Shown one piece after another: positions 44,581 through 54,392 of a DNA stretch of 64,000 bases (position 1 is the first letter of the stretch; each line of letters begins with the position of its first letter). The notes beneath the pieces are model-generated. The model did not search any database and was not told the origin of the DNA. It was given only the letters and a program-made list of their open reading frames with translations. The stretch is from JADJPO01 sp046330955 (GTDB taxonomy: Bacteria > Actinomycetota > Actinomycetes > Actinomycetales > Kineosporiaceae): NCBI GenBank assembly GCA_046330955.1, contig JAXLRT010000015.1, forward strand, positions 62,001 through 126,000, written 5' to 3'. The translations under genes were made by a program, and so were the position numbers.

Positions 44581-45321
44581 ATGACCGACGTCGCGCCGTC
44601 CCCCACCACCCCGAACGGCACGTCACCGACCGGCACGTCACCGACCGGGACGGCGCGGGCCGCCGCGGGGAACCCGTCGGCCGGTTCTCGGGGTGGTGGT
44701 ATCCGCCAGGCCGGGTTGACCGCCCCGCCGCGGCTGCGGCGCCGTCCGGTGTTCCTGGTCGTCGGGGTTCTCGCGGTGGCCCTGGGCGCGTTGATCACGT
44801 CGTGGCTGGTGACCCGCGTCGGCCATGCCCAGCCAGTGGTCGCCGTCCGGGAGGCGGTCGATCGCGGTGAGGTGATCACCGAGCAGAACCTGATGACCGT
44901 GAGCATCTCGGTCGACCCCGCGCTGAAGGTGATCGCCGCCGCGCAGTTGCCGTCCGTGGTGGGGCAACGGGCCACGGTGGACCTGCCTGCCGGTGGGCTC
45001 GTGGTGCAGGGCTCGTTCGACGCCCAACCGTTACCGGTCGCCGGGCAGTCGCTCGTGGGCGTGTGGCTCGCCCCGGGGCAACTGCCGGGGCAGCCGCTGC
45101 GGTCCGGCGACCGGGTCAGGGTGGTGGCCACGCCCCGGCAGCAGGAGCCGTTGCCCGACCAGGCGCCGACCGTGCTGGCCGCGACCGTGGTCTCGACGTC
45201 GGTCTCGCCCGATGGCCACAGCCTGGTGACCGTCAGCGTGCCGACGCCGGTGGCACCGCAGCTGTCGGCGCTGGTCGCGACCGGACGCATCGCCCTGGTG
45301 CTGGACTCCGCGGCCCGATGA
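44581..45321 (+). CDS. SAF-domain membrane protein (CpaB/RcpC-like)
   Basis: 246 aa. Thr/Pro/Gly-rich cytosolic N-terminus, one membrane helix (about 57-78), then a SAF domain (VVAVREAVDRGEVITEQNL) followed by a CpaB-like beta-rich region. CpaB-type proteins help assemble Flp/Tad pili. The gene leads SAF-ParA-cpaF in a rightward operon, overlapping the next by ATGA. No pilin or TadE/G-like gene is present in the window. Confidence 0.82.
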   Translation: MTDVAPSPTTPNGTSPTGTSPTGTARAAAGNPSAGSRGGGIRQAGLTAPPRLRRRPVFLVVGVLAVALGALITSWLVTRVGHAQPVVAVREAVDRGEVITEQNLMTVSISVDPALKVIAAAQLPSVVGQRATVDLPAGGLVVQGSFDAQPLPVAGQSLVGVWLAPGQLPGQPLRSGDRVRVVATPRQQEPLPDQAPTVLAATVVSTSVSPDGHSLVTVSVPTPVAPQLSALVATGRIALVLDSAAR

Positions 45322-46109
45322 CGCTGACCGTGCTCGTCTCGGCCTCCGGTGCGCCGGGGGTGACGACGTCCGCATTCGGGTTGGCGTTGAGCCGGACCCG
45401 TCCGACGCTGCTGGTGGACGCCGACCCGACCGGTGGATCGCCGATCCTCGCCGGCTGGTTCCACGGCCGGCCGCCGCACCACCGCGGGCTGGTCGACCTG
45501 GCGATGGCGCAGGCGTATGGCGATCTGCGCGCGGCGATCCCCGAGGTGGTCATCCGGGTGCCGGACACCGAGATCGACCTGATCTCGGGGGTCCGCTCGC
45601 ACACCCACGCCCCGGCGGTGGCCGCGATCTGGCCGGACCTGGCCCGGGTGCTGGCCGAACTGGACGGCACGGGTACCGACGTGATCGTCGATGCCGGGCG
45701 ACTCGGGCTCGCGCACGCACCACAACCGATCCTGGACGCCGCGGACGCCGTCCTGCTCACCTGCCGGGCAACGTTGCCGGCGGTCTCGGCGGCCCGGGAC
45801 TGGGCGCGCAGCCTGCTCGAACGCTTCACCGCCGTCGGGATGGGCCATCACCTGGGGCTGCTGCTGGTCGGGCCGGGGCGGCCGTTCGGCACCGCCGAGA
45901 TCAAGTCGGTGCTGGGCCTGCCCCCGGTGGCGACGCTGCCCTGGGACCCGGCATCCGCCCAGGCGATCCACCTCGGGGAGGCCTCGCGCCGGTTGCAGCG
46001 CGGCGCCCTGGCGTCGGCCCTGCGGACCGCGGCCGAGGCGATCGAGTCGTTCGCCGCAGCGAACCGCGCCCGATTGGCCTCGGGCCGGGCGGCCGGAGTG
46101 CTCGGATGA
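45318..46109 (+). CDS. ParA/MinD-like protein (CpaE/TadZ-like)
   Basis: 263 aa. The P-loop is degenerate: SASGAPGVTTSAFGLAL instead of KGGxGKT, so ATP binding may be weak; the Switch I-like VDADPTGGSPILAG is kept. TadZ/CpaE proteins position the Tad secretion system at the pole. Overlaps the cpaF start by ATGA at 46106-46109. Confidence 0.82.
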   Translation: MTLTVLVSASGAPGVTTSAFGLALSRTRPTLLVDADPTGGSPILAGWFHGRPPHHRGLVDLAMAQAYGDLRAAIPEVVIRVPDTEIDLISGVRSHTHAPAVAAIWPDLARVLAELDGTGTDVIVDAGRLGLAHAPQPILDAADAVLLTCRATLPAVSAARDWARSLLERFTAVGMGHHLGLLLVGPGRPFGTAEIKSVLGLPPVATLPWDPASAQAIHLGEASRRLQRGALASALRTAAEAIESFAAANRARLASGRAAGVLG

Positions 46110-47615
46110 GCCAGACCCGGGCGCAGCAGCCCGAGGGGCAGGCCGCCTCGGTCGTCGATCTGAGCGCGCTGCCGTTGTTCGCTGTAGGGGCCGCTGACAC
46201 GCCATCTCCCGTGGCACCGCCCCCGATGGCGTCCTCACCGATGCCACCCGCGCTGCCCACCGTGGCGTCGTCCGCGCTCGGCACCGAGCGACTGGGCGCT
46301 GGACTGGACCCTGGTGAACACCTTGCGGGTCAAGGCGTCCGACCGGCTGACCACCGCGATGCACGAGCGCGCCATCGCCCTGGACGCCGTCGGGCAGCGC
46401 GAGCTGGGCCGCACGATCATCGTCGAGTTGCTCGAGGATCAGGCCCGGACGGCGCTCACCACCGGCGGCATGCCGTTCGACGTCCGGGCGCAACGGGCGC
46501 TGGCCCGTGCGGTGTACGACGCGTTGTTCGGCCTGGGCCGACTGCAGCCGTTGGTGGACGACGACCGGGTCGAGAACATCGAGGTCAACGGGTACGACCG
46601 GGTCACGCTGCACTTCGCCGACGGCAGCCGGGCGCCGGGGCCACCGGTGGCCGATTCCGACGAGGAGCTGCTCGACTTCCTGGCGTTCATCGCCTCCCGC
46701 AGCTCGGGCAACGCCCGCCCGTTCAGTCCGTCGCGGCCCAGCCTGCACCTGACCCTGGACGGCGGCGCGCGCCTGGCCGCGACGGCGTGGATCACTCCGC
46801 GTCCGGTGGTGGTGATCCGGCGGCACCGGCTGCGTCGGGTCACTCTCGGCGATCTGGTCGATCGGGACATGGTGACGCCGCTGGCGGCCTCGTTCCTGGC
46901 GGCGGCCATCAGGACCCGGCGCTCGGTCGTGGTGTCGGGCTCGCAGGGCGCGGGTAAGACCACGATGATCCGGGCGCTCGCCGAGGAGTTGCCGCCGTGG
47001 GAGCGGATCGGCACGTTCGAGACCGAGTACGAACTGTTCCTGCACGAGCTGCCCGACCGTGCCAGCACGGTGACCGCCTGGGAGGCGCGGCCCGGTTCGG
47101 GTGAGCGTGGTCCGGATGGTCGCCAGGCCGGTGAGATCACGCTCGACGACTGTCTCTACGACTCGTTCAGATTCAATCTGGATCGCCAGATCGTCGGCGA
47201 GGTGCGGGGTCGTGAGGTGCTGGCCATGTTCAAGGCGATGCAGTCCGGTGCCGGGTCGATGTCGACCACTCATGCCGCCAGTGCCGTCGGGGCGATCCGC
47301 AAGCTGGTGACGTGTGCGCTGGAGGCTGGGCCGCAGGTGACGGTCGACTACGCCGAGCGCGTGGTGGCCGAGCACATCGACCTCATCGTGCACCTGGCCC
47401 TGGAGGTGCGCACCGATGCCCTCGGGCAGCCGGTGCGGCGCCGGTATGTCGACGAGATCGTCGCGGTGCAGCCCGGTGAGGACGGCCCGGCCCACACCCA
47501 CGTGTTCCGGCGCGGCGGGGTTCCCGGAGTGCTGCCGGACGAGTACCGAGCCCTGGCCGACCACGGGTTCGACCTGGCCGGATACGTCCAGGCCACAGCG
47601 GCCGGGCTGCGATAG
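46106..47615 (+). pseudogene. Tad secretion ATPase CpaF/TadA with apparent +1 frameshift
   Basis: The ATG at 46106 overlaps the ParA-like stop, and the first about 60 codons (SVVDLSALPLFAVGAAD) look native, but that frame runs into nonsense. The ATPase reads in another frame. Its sequence is already family-like before any start codon (SDWALDWTLVNTLRVKASDRL at about 46284-46340), so one extra base lies near 46280-46295. Downstream all parts are intact: EVNGYDRVTLHF, Walker A GSQGAGKTT, Asp box, Walker B and MSTTHAASA. A start at GTG 46314 would still give 433 aa but lose the DWALDW segment. Mutation, sequencing error or recoding are all possible. Confidence 0.7.
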
Positions 47616-47641
47616 CCCCCGGCGCTCCGGGGCGCGTCTGG

Positions 47642-49389
47642 TCATGGTGGCTCCTCCCCGAGGTCGAGTTCGAGTTGGTCGCCCGCCCCGTTGCCGAGGT
47701 GTGCGGCGAGTCGGTGGGCGGCGTGCTCGTCGTCGTGGAGGGTGTTGCGGACGGGTCGTTGGAGTGGGTCGATCCAGGGTGGTGGTATCACCCACGGCAC
47801 GCCGTTGATCATGGTGATGGTCCAGATGCCGGCGTGGATGGCGGTGTGGTCGCGGCCGCAGGCGGCGACCATCGCGTCGACGTCGGTCAACCCGCCCTCG
47901 GCCCAGGGCACTGCATGGTGGACGTCGCACCAGTCCACGGGTGCGGTGCACCCGGGGATCACACAGCCGCGATCTCGGGCGAACACCGCCCGCCGTTGCG
48001 CGGGGGTGGCCAGGCGTTGGGCTCGTCCCTGGGCCAGGACCGCTCCGTTGCCGTCCAGGATGGTCGGGGAGATCAGCGAGGTGCACAGCATCTGGGCCAG
48101 GACGTGGCGGGGTAGGGGTCCGCCGCCCGGTCCCAGGTCGCTGCCCAGTCCGGCGCCTGGTGTGGGTTGGGGGTGGAGGGCGGCGGTGAGTTGGTCGAGG
48201 GTGGCGATCAGGGAGACGTGGACGCCGCCCGAGGGTTTCGGGGCACCGTCGCGTGGTGTCGGTGGGGGTCGTCGCGGTGTTGGATGCTGTGCCGTCGGTG
48301 GTGCTCGTGTCCGCTGCGGCCCCGTGTCCGGTGCTGGTGTCGGTGGACCAGCGGCGTCGGGGTCCTCGACCTCGCCGGAGTCGCCATCTGCGGTGGTGTT
48401 GCCGCGTAGGGCCAGGCGGGCCAGGTGGGCCAAGGCATCAGCCCGGCGTTGGGCCGCGGTCCGGGGATCCCGCAGCGGCAACTCACCCTGCACCTGCCCG
48501 CCCCACCCTCAGCGTCATCGCCAGCGGTGGAGGCGGTGGGCTTGATGGGTTTGCTCAAGGCGTGCAGGACGTTGCGGACGATGAGTCCGTCGGCCGGTGA
48601 CAACGCGAACCGTCCGACCAGCATCCCGGAGGCGTCGGTGCCCAGGTGCAGGTACCGCTTCTGGTGAGCCTTCGGGTCGAAGCCCTTATCGGGGTTCAAC
48701 GCCTCTTCCAACTGGGTGCACAGGCGCCGGAACACGTGGGGGGCGTGCTTGCGGGCCTGCTCGGCCAGGAACTCATCCACCCGCTGGATCCCCGCGATCC
48801 CCTCCGGATCGACATGCGCCAACACGTCGCCGTCGATGCGGCCCACGCAGCCGATGGCGTGGTCGACGTGGCGGCGGGAGATGTCCCCGGCCGCCAACGC
48901 GGCACCCACCCCCGGCAACCCCATCCCCGCGGCATCCAGCCCACCAGCCGGGCCTGTGCCGCCGGTGTCGACGCCGACGCCGGCGCCGTCCGAGTCGAGC
49001 CGTCGGGCGGCGGCGACATCCCGGGCGGCGGTGCCGGGGTCGATGCGCAGGGCGTGGATCAGGAAGGTGGCGGCGACCTTGCCCGCCGGGCAGGTGGGCA
49101 TCGCCTCGGGCCGGTCATCCAGGGCGCGGACCAGGTGCAGCGTGGCGGCCTCGACCTGGTTGGCCAGCCGGTGCGCCGCGATGAGGGCAGTCCGCAGTTC
49201 GTCGTCCGACAGGGTCAGCGTCGGCGCCGTCTGCAGCTGAACGATCTGAGCCGACACGGCGTCCAGCACCCTGGTCAGGGGCGAGGCCGCGTGGCCGACG
49301 GTGTCGGGGGCGGCGCCGTCCGGGGTACCCGAGGCAGCACCGTCACCGGACGGGTCGCCGTCCGGGGTGGGGTTCTGCTCGGGTTCCAT
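47642..49389 (-). pseudogene. DUF222/HNH endonuclease with a single frameshift
   Basis: The 5' part (ATG 49387-49389 to about 48500) codes DUF222 (SQIVQLQTAPTLTLSDDEL, LAEQARKHAPHVFRRLC). The 3' part codes a linker, then HNH (AVFARDRGCVIPGCTAPVDW, DVHHAVPWAEGG, ACGRDHTAIHAG). The two are joined by a one-base loss, probably in the GGGG run near 48505. Everything else is intact, so a recent mutation or a homopolymer error is likely. It is a different DUF222 subtype from the 8-10 kb locus, so not a recent copy. It is inserted, in opposite orientation, between cpaF and tadB. No LexA-type box was found upstream. Confidence 0.75.
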
Positions 49390-49548
49390 GAAGCGGACAC
49401 TACGGGCGACCACCGACAACCAAGCCGCCCCAGGGCCTCATGAAAGCCATTGCAGCGCAACGACTTCTTGTGCAGAACATCACTGTCACAGAACAGCCGC
49501 CGCGGCACCTTTACCCACGGGGAAACTCTGACCTGACACCCCAATATG

Positions 49549-49571
49549 CCGAGGGCATGATCGGCCCTCGG
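49549..49571. terminator. Hairpin CCGAGGGC/GCCCTCGG
   Basis: Perfect 8-base stem with a 7-base loop, located between the DUF222 gene and the carboxyltransferase gene; may end leftward transcripts of the latter. Confidence 0.55.
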
Positions 49572-49633
49572 TCGGAACGCCGCATGCCGCCCGTGGCGGC
49601 GACAGGAGCGAGGCGTTCGGCGCCCATGACGTC

Positions 49634-49650
49634 CCCAGCACACTGCTGGG
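49634..49650 (-). terminator. Hairpin CCCAGCA/TGCTGGG after the carboxyltransferase
   Basis: Perfect 7-base stem with a CAC loop, 14 bases beyond the carboxyltransferase stop codon. No T-run. Confidence 0.55.
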
Positions 49651-49664
49651 CGTGACGGTGCTGA

Positions 49665-51305
49665 CTATCCCGGCCAGCTCGTGGAGATCGAGGTGGTCGC
49701 GGCCCTCGTGGAATGACCACGCGGTGCCGCGTTCGAGAGCGGACTGCCGTCCAGGACGCGGTAGCGCGCCAGGCGTTCGCGCAGCCGGCGCGTCGGGTCC
49801 ATGCCGAGCAGCTTGCCCAGTTCGTAGGCCAGCACGTGCGACATTCGCGCGCAGAACTCGACCGGCTCGTCCGCGGCGTCCGGATACTCGGCCACCACCC
49901 GGTCGACGATGCCCGCGGCGAGCAGATCGGACGAACGAACCCCCTGCGTCGCAGCGAGTTCCGGCGCCCGCGACGGGTCGCGATACAAGATGGCCGCGGC
50001 CCCTTCGGGCGGCAACGGTGACAGCCACGAGTGCTGGGCGCAGATCACCTTGTCGGCCGGCATCAACGCCAGGGCGCCGCCCCCGGTGCCCTCGCCGAGC
50101 AGCACGCACACCGTCGGTGCGGTGAGCGTCACCAACTCGGACAGGCACCGGGCGATCTCGCCGGCCATGCCGCCCTCCTCGGCCTCGCGCGACAGCGCCG
50201 CCCCCGCCGTGTCGATCACACTCACCAGGGGCAGCTTCAGTTCGGCCGCCAGCCGCATCCCCCGCCGCGCCGCCCGCAACCCGGACGGCGACAGCGGCCG
50301 CTCGACGCTCTGCCCGCGCCGGTTCTGACCCAGGACGACGCACGCCGCCCCACCGAACCGCGCCAGCGGCAGCATCAGCGCCGGGTCGTACTCGCCCTGG
50401 TTGGTGCCGTGCAGTGGCACCACATCGGTGGCGCCCAGCTTCAGCAGCGCCCGCACGCTCGGCCGTTCGGGACGACGCGAACGCTGGATCGACTCCCACG
50501 CCGCCACCGCGCGCAACGGCTCGCGCGGCAACGTGAACACCGGTGGCTGCTCCTCGCGCGGGGCCATCAACAGGTTCAGCGTGCGAGCAGCGATGTCGGC
50601 CAGCTGCTCGACCGGCAGCACGGCATCGATCAGCCCGCGGGCGTGCAGGTTCTCGGCGGTCTGCACCCCCGACGGGAACGGCTGACCGTACAGCGCCTCG
50701 TACACCCGCGGCCCGAGGAAGCCCACCAGCGCCCCCGGCTCGGCAACCGTGACGTGCCCCAGTGAGCCCCACGAGGCGAACACCCCGCCGGTGGTGGGGT
50801 GACGCAGGTAGACCAGGTACGGCAGACCGTCGGCCTTGAACGCCGCCACCGCCGCCGAGATCTTGACCATCGCCACGAACGCCGGAGTCCCCTCCTGCAT
50901 CCGGGTACCCCCGGACGACGGCGCGGCCAGCAGCGGCAGCCCCTCGATCCGGGCGCGTTCGAAGGCCCGCACGATCCGCTCGGCTGCGGTGGCGCCGATC
51001 GACCCGGCGAGGAAGGCGAACTCCCCCGCGATGATCGCCACGCGGCGTCCGCGAATGGTGGCCCGCCCGGTGATGATCGACTCGTCGGTGCCGGCACGCC
51101 GGGCGGCGCGTTGGAGTTCGGCGGCGTAGGCGCTGCCCGGTGCGGCCACCGGCAGCGGGGGGCCGTCCCAACCGAACCAGCTGCCCGGGTCGATCACCTG
51201 ATCGATGACGGCTCGCGCTCCCCGACGTCCGGCGCCGGCTCCGTTCCCCGTGCTCTGGCCGTTCTCGATGCCGTCGGTGCCATCGATGCCGTCGGTGCCG
51301 TTCAT
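49665..51305 (-). CDS. Acetyl-/acyl-CoA carboxyltransferase, beta-alpha fusion
   Basis: 546 aa. Two crotonase-fold halves: the N-terminal one is AccD-like (FAFLAGSIGATAAERIVRAF, GGTRMQEGTPAFV, HPTTGGVFASWGSLG), the C-terminal one AccA-like (LPLVSVIDTAGAALSREAE, LLGEGTGGGALALM). The zinc finger of bacterial AccD is missing. It should move CO2 from carboxybiotin to an acyl-CoA; the biotin carboxylase/carrier must be encoded elsewhere. ATG 51303-51305 is used; a repetitive DGIDGTDGIEN stretch follows. It sits between cpaF and tadB on the opposite strand. Confidence 0.88.
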   Translation of the reverse strand: MNGTDGIDGTDGIENGQSTGNGAGAGRRGARAVIDQVIDPGSWFGWDGPPLPVAAPGSAYAAELQRAARRAGTDESIITGRATIRGRRVAIIAGEFAFLAGSIGATAAERIVRAFERARIEGLPLLAAPSSGGTRMQEGTPAFVAMVKISAAVAAFKADGLPYLVYLRHPTTGGVFASWGSLGHVTVAEPGALVGFLGPRVYEALYGQPFPSGVQTAENLHARGLIDAVLPVEQLADIAARTLNLLMAPREEQPPVFTLPREPLRAVAAWESIQRSRRPERPSVRALLKLGATDVVPLHGTNQGEYDPALMLPLARFGGAACVVLGQNRRGQSVERPLSPSGLRAARRGMRLAAELKLPLVSVIDTAGAALSREAEEGGMAGEIARCLSELVTLTAPTVCVLLGEGTGGGALALMPADKVICAQHSWLSPLPPEGAAAILYRDPSRAPELAATQGVRSSDLLAAGIVDRVVAEYPDAADEPVEFCARMSHVLAYELGKLLGMDPTRRLRERLARYRVLDGSPLSNAAPRGHSTRAATTSISTSWPG

Positions 51306-51448
51306 GACCCACGCCCCTACTGACGGGCCGGCACCCGCACCGGTCGCACCGGCTCTCACCGGCCCTGATCCCGGTGTAGCCCAGCCGCCGCGACGGCGCA
51401 CGGGCCAAACGGCTGCGATGTGTCCGATCGGGGCGGAATGATCCGCGT

Positions 51449-52351
51449 ATGACACCGATCCTGGCCGCACTCGGCGGTGCGCTGCTGGTCGCCGGGCCCC
51501 TGCTGGTCGTGGCCGGCCTGCGGCGGGTGCCCGAGGCGGCTCCCCGCCCGGCCCGCACCCGTCGTCCCCGGCCCTGGAGCGGCGCGGCCCGCATCGTGAC
51601 CCGGCGCACCTGGTGGCTGCTCGGCATCGGGGTGGTGGCCGGCCTGGGCGTGGCGATCACCACCGGCTGGGTGATCGCCGTCCCGCTGCTGCCGCTCGCC
51701 GTCGCGGGGCTGCCGGTGCTGCTGGCGGCCCCCAGCGGCGCCCCGATCGCCCGGCTCGAGGCGCTCGAGGAGTGGGCTCGTTCGCTCGCCGGGGTGCTCA
51801 CCGTCGGGGTCGGGTTGGAGCAGGCCCTGATGGTGACCCTGCGCGCCGCCCCTCGCCCGATCCACCGGGAGGTGTCGACGCTGGTCAGTCGGCTGCACGC
51901 CCGCTGGCCCACCGAGGAGGCGCTGCGGGCCTTCGCCGACGATCTGGACGACGCCACAGGCGATCTGATCGCCGCCAAGCTGGTGTTGGCCTCACGGCGT
52001 CGCGGCCCCGGGCTGGCGGCGGTGCTCGAGAGCCTGGCCGAGTCGGTGGCGGCCGACGTCCGTACCCGCCGCCAGGTCGAGGCCGACCGCGACAAACCCC
52101 GCGCCACCGTGCGCTGGATCACCGTGATCACCCTCGCGGCGCTGGTGCTGTTCGCGATCAACACGAATTACATCGCCCCGTATCGCAGCCCGCTGGGGCA
52201 GCTGCTGCTGGGCCTGCTGCTGGGCTTGGACGCCGCCTGCCTGGTCTGGATGCGCCTGATGACCCGCTCCCCTCGAGTGCCCCGATTCATCGGGCGAGAC
52301 CTGCGTGAGGGCCTGCGTGAGGGCACTGCGACAGCCGGGACGCCGCGATGA
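51449..52351 (+). CDS. Type II/IV secretion F-domain protein, TadB-like
   Basis: 300 aa. Membrane helices near the N-terminus (about 5-22, 50-70, 75-92) and C-terminus (about 230-250, 255-275) flank a T2SSF domain (EEWARSLAGVLTVGVGLEQAL). It would form the inner-membrane platform of the Tad system with TadC and CpaF. The distance to cpaF (3.8 kb with two genes on the other strand) shows the cluster has been split. Confidence 0.85.
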   Translation: MTPILAALGGALLVAGPLLVVAGLRRVPEAAPRPARTRRPRPWSGAARIVTRRTWWLLGIGVVAGLGVAITTGWVIAVPLLPLAVAGLPVLLAAPSGAPIARLEALEEWARSLAGVLTVGVGLEQALMVTLRAAPRPIHREVSTLVSRLHARWPTEEALRAFADDLDDATGDLIAAKLVLASRRRGPGLAAVLESLAESVAADVRTRRQVEADRDKPRATVRWITVITLAALVLFAINTNYIAPYRSPLGQLLLGLLLGLDAACLVWMRLMTRSPRVPRFIGRDLREGLREGTATAGTPR

Positions 52352-53241
52352 CCGCCACCTCGCTCGCCGCCCTGGCCGGTGGGCTGTTCGCGCTCGGCGG
52401 CGTCCTGATCGCCTGGCGCTTCACCCCGGCGCACCCCGATCTGGCGACGGCGCTGGACGGGCTGGACCCCGAACACAGCCTGACGCCGCCGGTGGCACCG
52501 ATCGAGCTGGACGACGCCGTGCCCGACCGGGTGGGCCGCTGGCTGTACCGGCATCTGCCGCTGCCCGAGCCCCCGGCGGCCGATCTGGCCCTGCTCGGCA
52601 TGCCGGCGTCCCGGTTCCACGGCCAGAAGCTGCTCTACGCGCTGTTCGGGATGGTGTTCCCGCTGCTCCCCGGCACGCTGGTGATGCTCGTCGGGGTCCG
52701 GGTTCCCTGGGTGTTCGCCGGGGTGGCCTCGGTGCTGACCGCGATCGCGTTGAGCTTCCTGCCCGACTACAACGTGCGCTCGGACGCCACGCGCGCCCGC
52801 GAGGAGTTCACTCGCGCGCTCGGGGCCTACATCGACCTGGTGGCCCTCGAGCGGCTCTCGGGCGCCGGGCCGCGCCAGGCCATGGAGTCGGCGGCCCAGG
52901 TGGGTGACTCCTGGCCGTTCCGGCGCCTGGCCGAGGAGCTGGCCCGGTCGCGCTGGTCGGGCGTGCCGCCCTGGGACGCCCTGGCGCGGCTCGCGGGCCA
53001 GCTCGAGCTGAACCCGCTGGCCGATCTCGCCGACATCATGCGGCTGTCCGGTGAGGAGGGGGCGGCGGTCTACCAGACGTTGCGCGCTCGCTCGGCGGCG
53101 ATCCGCGCGGCGCTGGTCACCGAGGACCTGGCGCGGGTGAACCGGGCGGCCGAACGGCTGACGCTGCCGGGCGCCGTCCTGGCGTTGACCTTCGCCGTGC
53201 TGCTGACGGCGCCGGCCCTGATGCGCCTGCTGATCACCTGA
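52348..53241 (+). CDS. Type II/IV secretion F-domain protein, TadC-like
   Basis: 297 aa. Helices near 4-22 and 90-135, a T2SSF domain (REEFTRALGAYIDLVALERLSGAG, split over two helices), and a C-terminal helix. ATGA overlap with tadB. It is the last gene of the tad group in the window; it meets the broken EAL-HDOD gene tail to tail. Confidence 0.85.
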   Translation: MTATSLAALAGGLFALGGVLIAWRFTPAHPDLATALDGLDPEHSLTPPVAPIELDDAVPDRVGRWLYRHLPLPEPPAADLALLGMPASRFHGQKLLYALFGMVFPLLPGTLVMLVGVRVPWVFAGVASVLTAIALSFLPDYNVRSDATRAREEFTRALGAYIDLVALERLSGAGPRQAMESAAQVGDSWPFRRLAEELARSRWSGVPPWDALARLAGQLELNPLADLADIMRLSGEEGAAVYQTLRARSAAIRAALVTEDLARVNRAAERLTLPGAVLALTFAVLLTAPALMRLLIT

Positions 53242-53280
53242 GCAGGTCAGGCTGACGGGCCGACACGTCGACCCGCCGGC

Positions 53281-54348
53281 TCACACGTCGTGGGCGGCCG
53301 CGGCGGTCTGGCTGGTCCAGGCCAGGGCGGCCAGGTAGGACGCCGCGACGTCCGTGCTGCGGATGCCGAGGGCCGCGAGCTGGTTCAGCTTGCCCTCCTC
53401 GTAGTAGCGCACGGCGTCCAGGACGACGCGCAACCCGTTCTGGGTGCCGGCCATCGCGGCGTCCAGGTCCTCCCCCAGCGGGGGCAGGCTGGCCTTCATG
53501 TCCTGCACCGGGATCCCCAGCGTCGAGGCGATGCCGTCCAGCAGTCCGAGGGTGAAGGCCGTCTCCGGATCGGCCCGCGGCACCTGTGGCGGACGGCTGC
53601 GCCGGGCCTCGGGTGAGGCCAGCTTGCGGGCCAGTTGCTCGCAGGTCTGCGCCCGGGTCAGGGCGACGGAGGTGTCGACCCCCTGGTTGCGCGACTCGGA
53701 CAGCGTGATCAGCACCATCCAGGCCCGCAACTTCTTCAGGCCGATCATCACCACGGCGTCGGAGATCGTCGAGACGGTGCGCCGCAGGCCGTTGGCGGCG
53801 CTGTTCGCCACCCGCAGCAGGCGCAGCACCATGCCGGGGTCGGTACGCATGATCGTCTCGATCTCGCGGATGGCGACGTCCGGACCCGACAGCCGGGCGA
53901 GCAGCTGCACCGCCAGCAGGTGGTCGGCGGCGATGCTGCCGGTGGTCATGGTCTGCGGTCGGCCGAGGTGATAGCCCTGGAACAGGGTGAAGCCGGTGTC
54001 GATGCAGCGTTGCATCATCGCGGCGTCCTCGACCCGCTCGGCCAGCAGCTGCAATCCCGGTCGGCGGCAGGCCTCGACGGTGGCCATCACCTCGTCCCAG
54101 GTCTGGCCCAGGACGTCGATCTTGACGATGGAGGCGATCTCGATCAGCGGTTCGGCCTCGGGCCGGTAGATGAAGTCGTCCAGCGCGATCCGGTAGCCCA
54201 TCTCGCGCAGGTTCCGGACGCCGCTGAGCACCTCGTCGTCCAGCTGCACCGTCTCGAGCACCTCGAGCACGACCGTGTCGGGCTCGAAGGGCACCGGCAG
54301 GCCACCGGTCAGGAAGGTCCGGGTGAGATTCACGAAACCCGGCAAACC
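53281..54348 (-). pseudogene. EAL-HDOD signalling protein, 3' part (interrupted by ISL3-type element)
   Basis: Codes most of the EAL domain and the whole HDOD domain: IALDDFIYRPEAEPLIE, SIVKIDVLG, LLAERVED, FTLFQGYHLGRPQ, then HDOD sequence (TIMRTDPGMVLRLLRVAN, LKKLRAWMVLI). Joined to the 5' part at 55830-56050 after removing the element and one target copy, the frame is continuous and gives a 426-aa protein (LLGGLP then GFVNLTRTF). EAL-HDOD proteins (YuxH type) are c-di-GMP-related phosphodiesterases or degenerate sensors. Without a start this part is probably silent. Confidence 0.9.
54341..54348. repeat. Target site duplication, left (GGCAAACC)
   Basis: Identical to 55830-55837; eight bases is the usual duplication of ISL3-family elements. 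Confidence 0.95.
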
Positions 54349-54392
54349 GGCTCTTCGTAGTTCCGCGTGATGTCCTGTGTTGATCAAGGTGT

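Noticed and set aside
46106..46957. Separate 283-aa protein before cpaF
   Set aside because: Only the first about 60 codons look natural; the rest overlaps the CpaF ATPase in the wrong frame.
49390..49480. LexA box upstream of the second DUF222 gene
   Set aside because: No match to TCGAAC-N4-GTTCGA better than half-sites was found.
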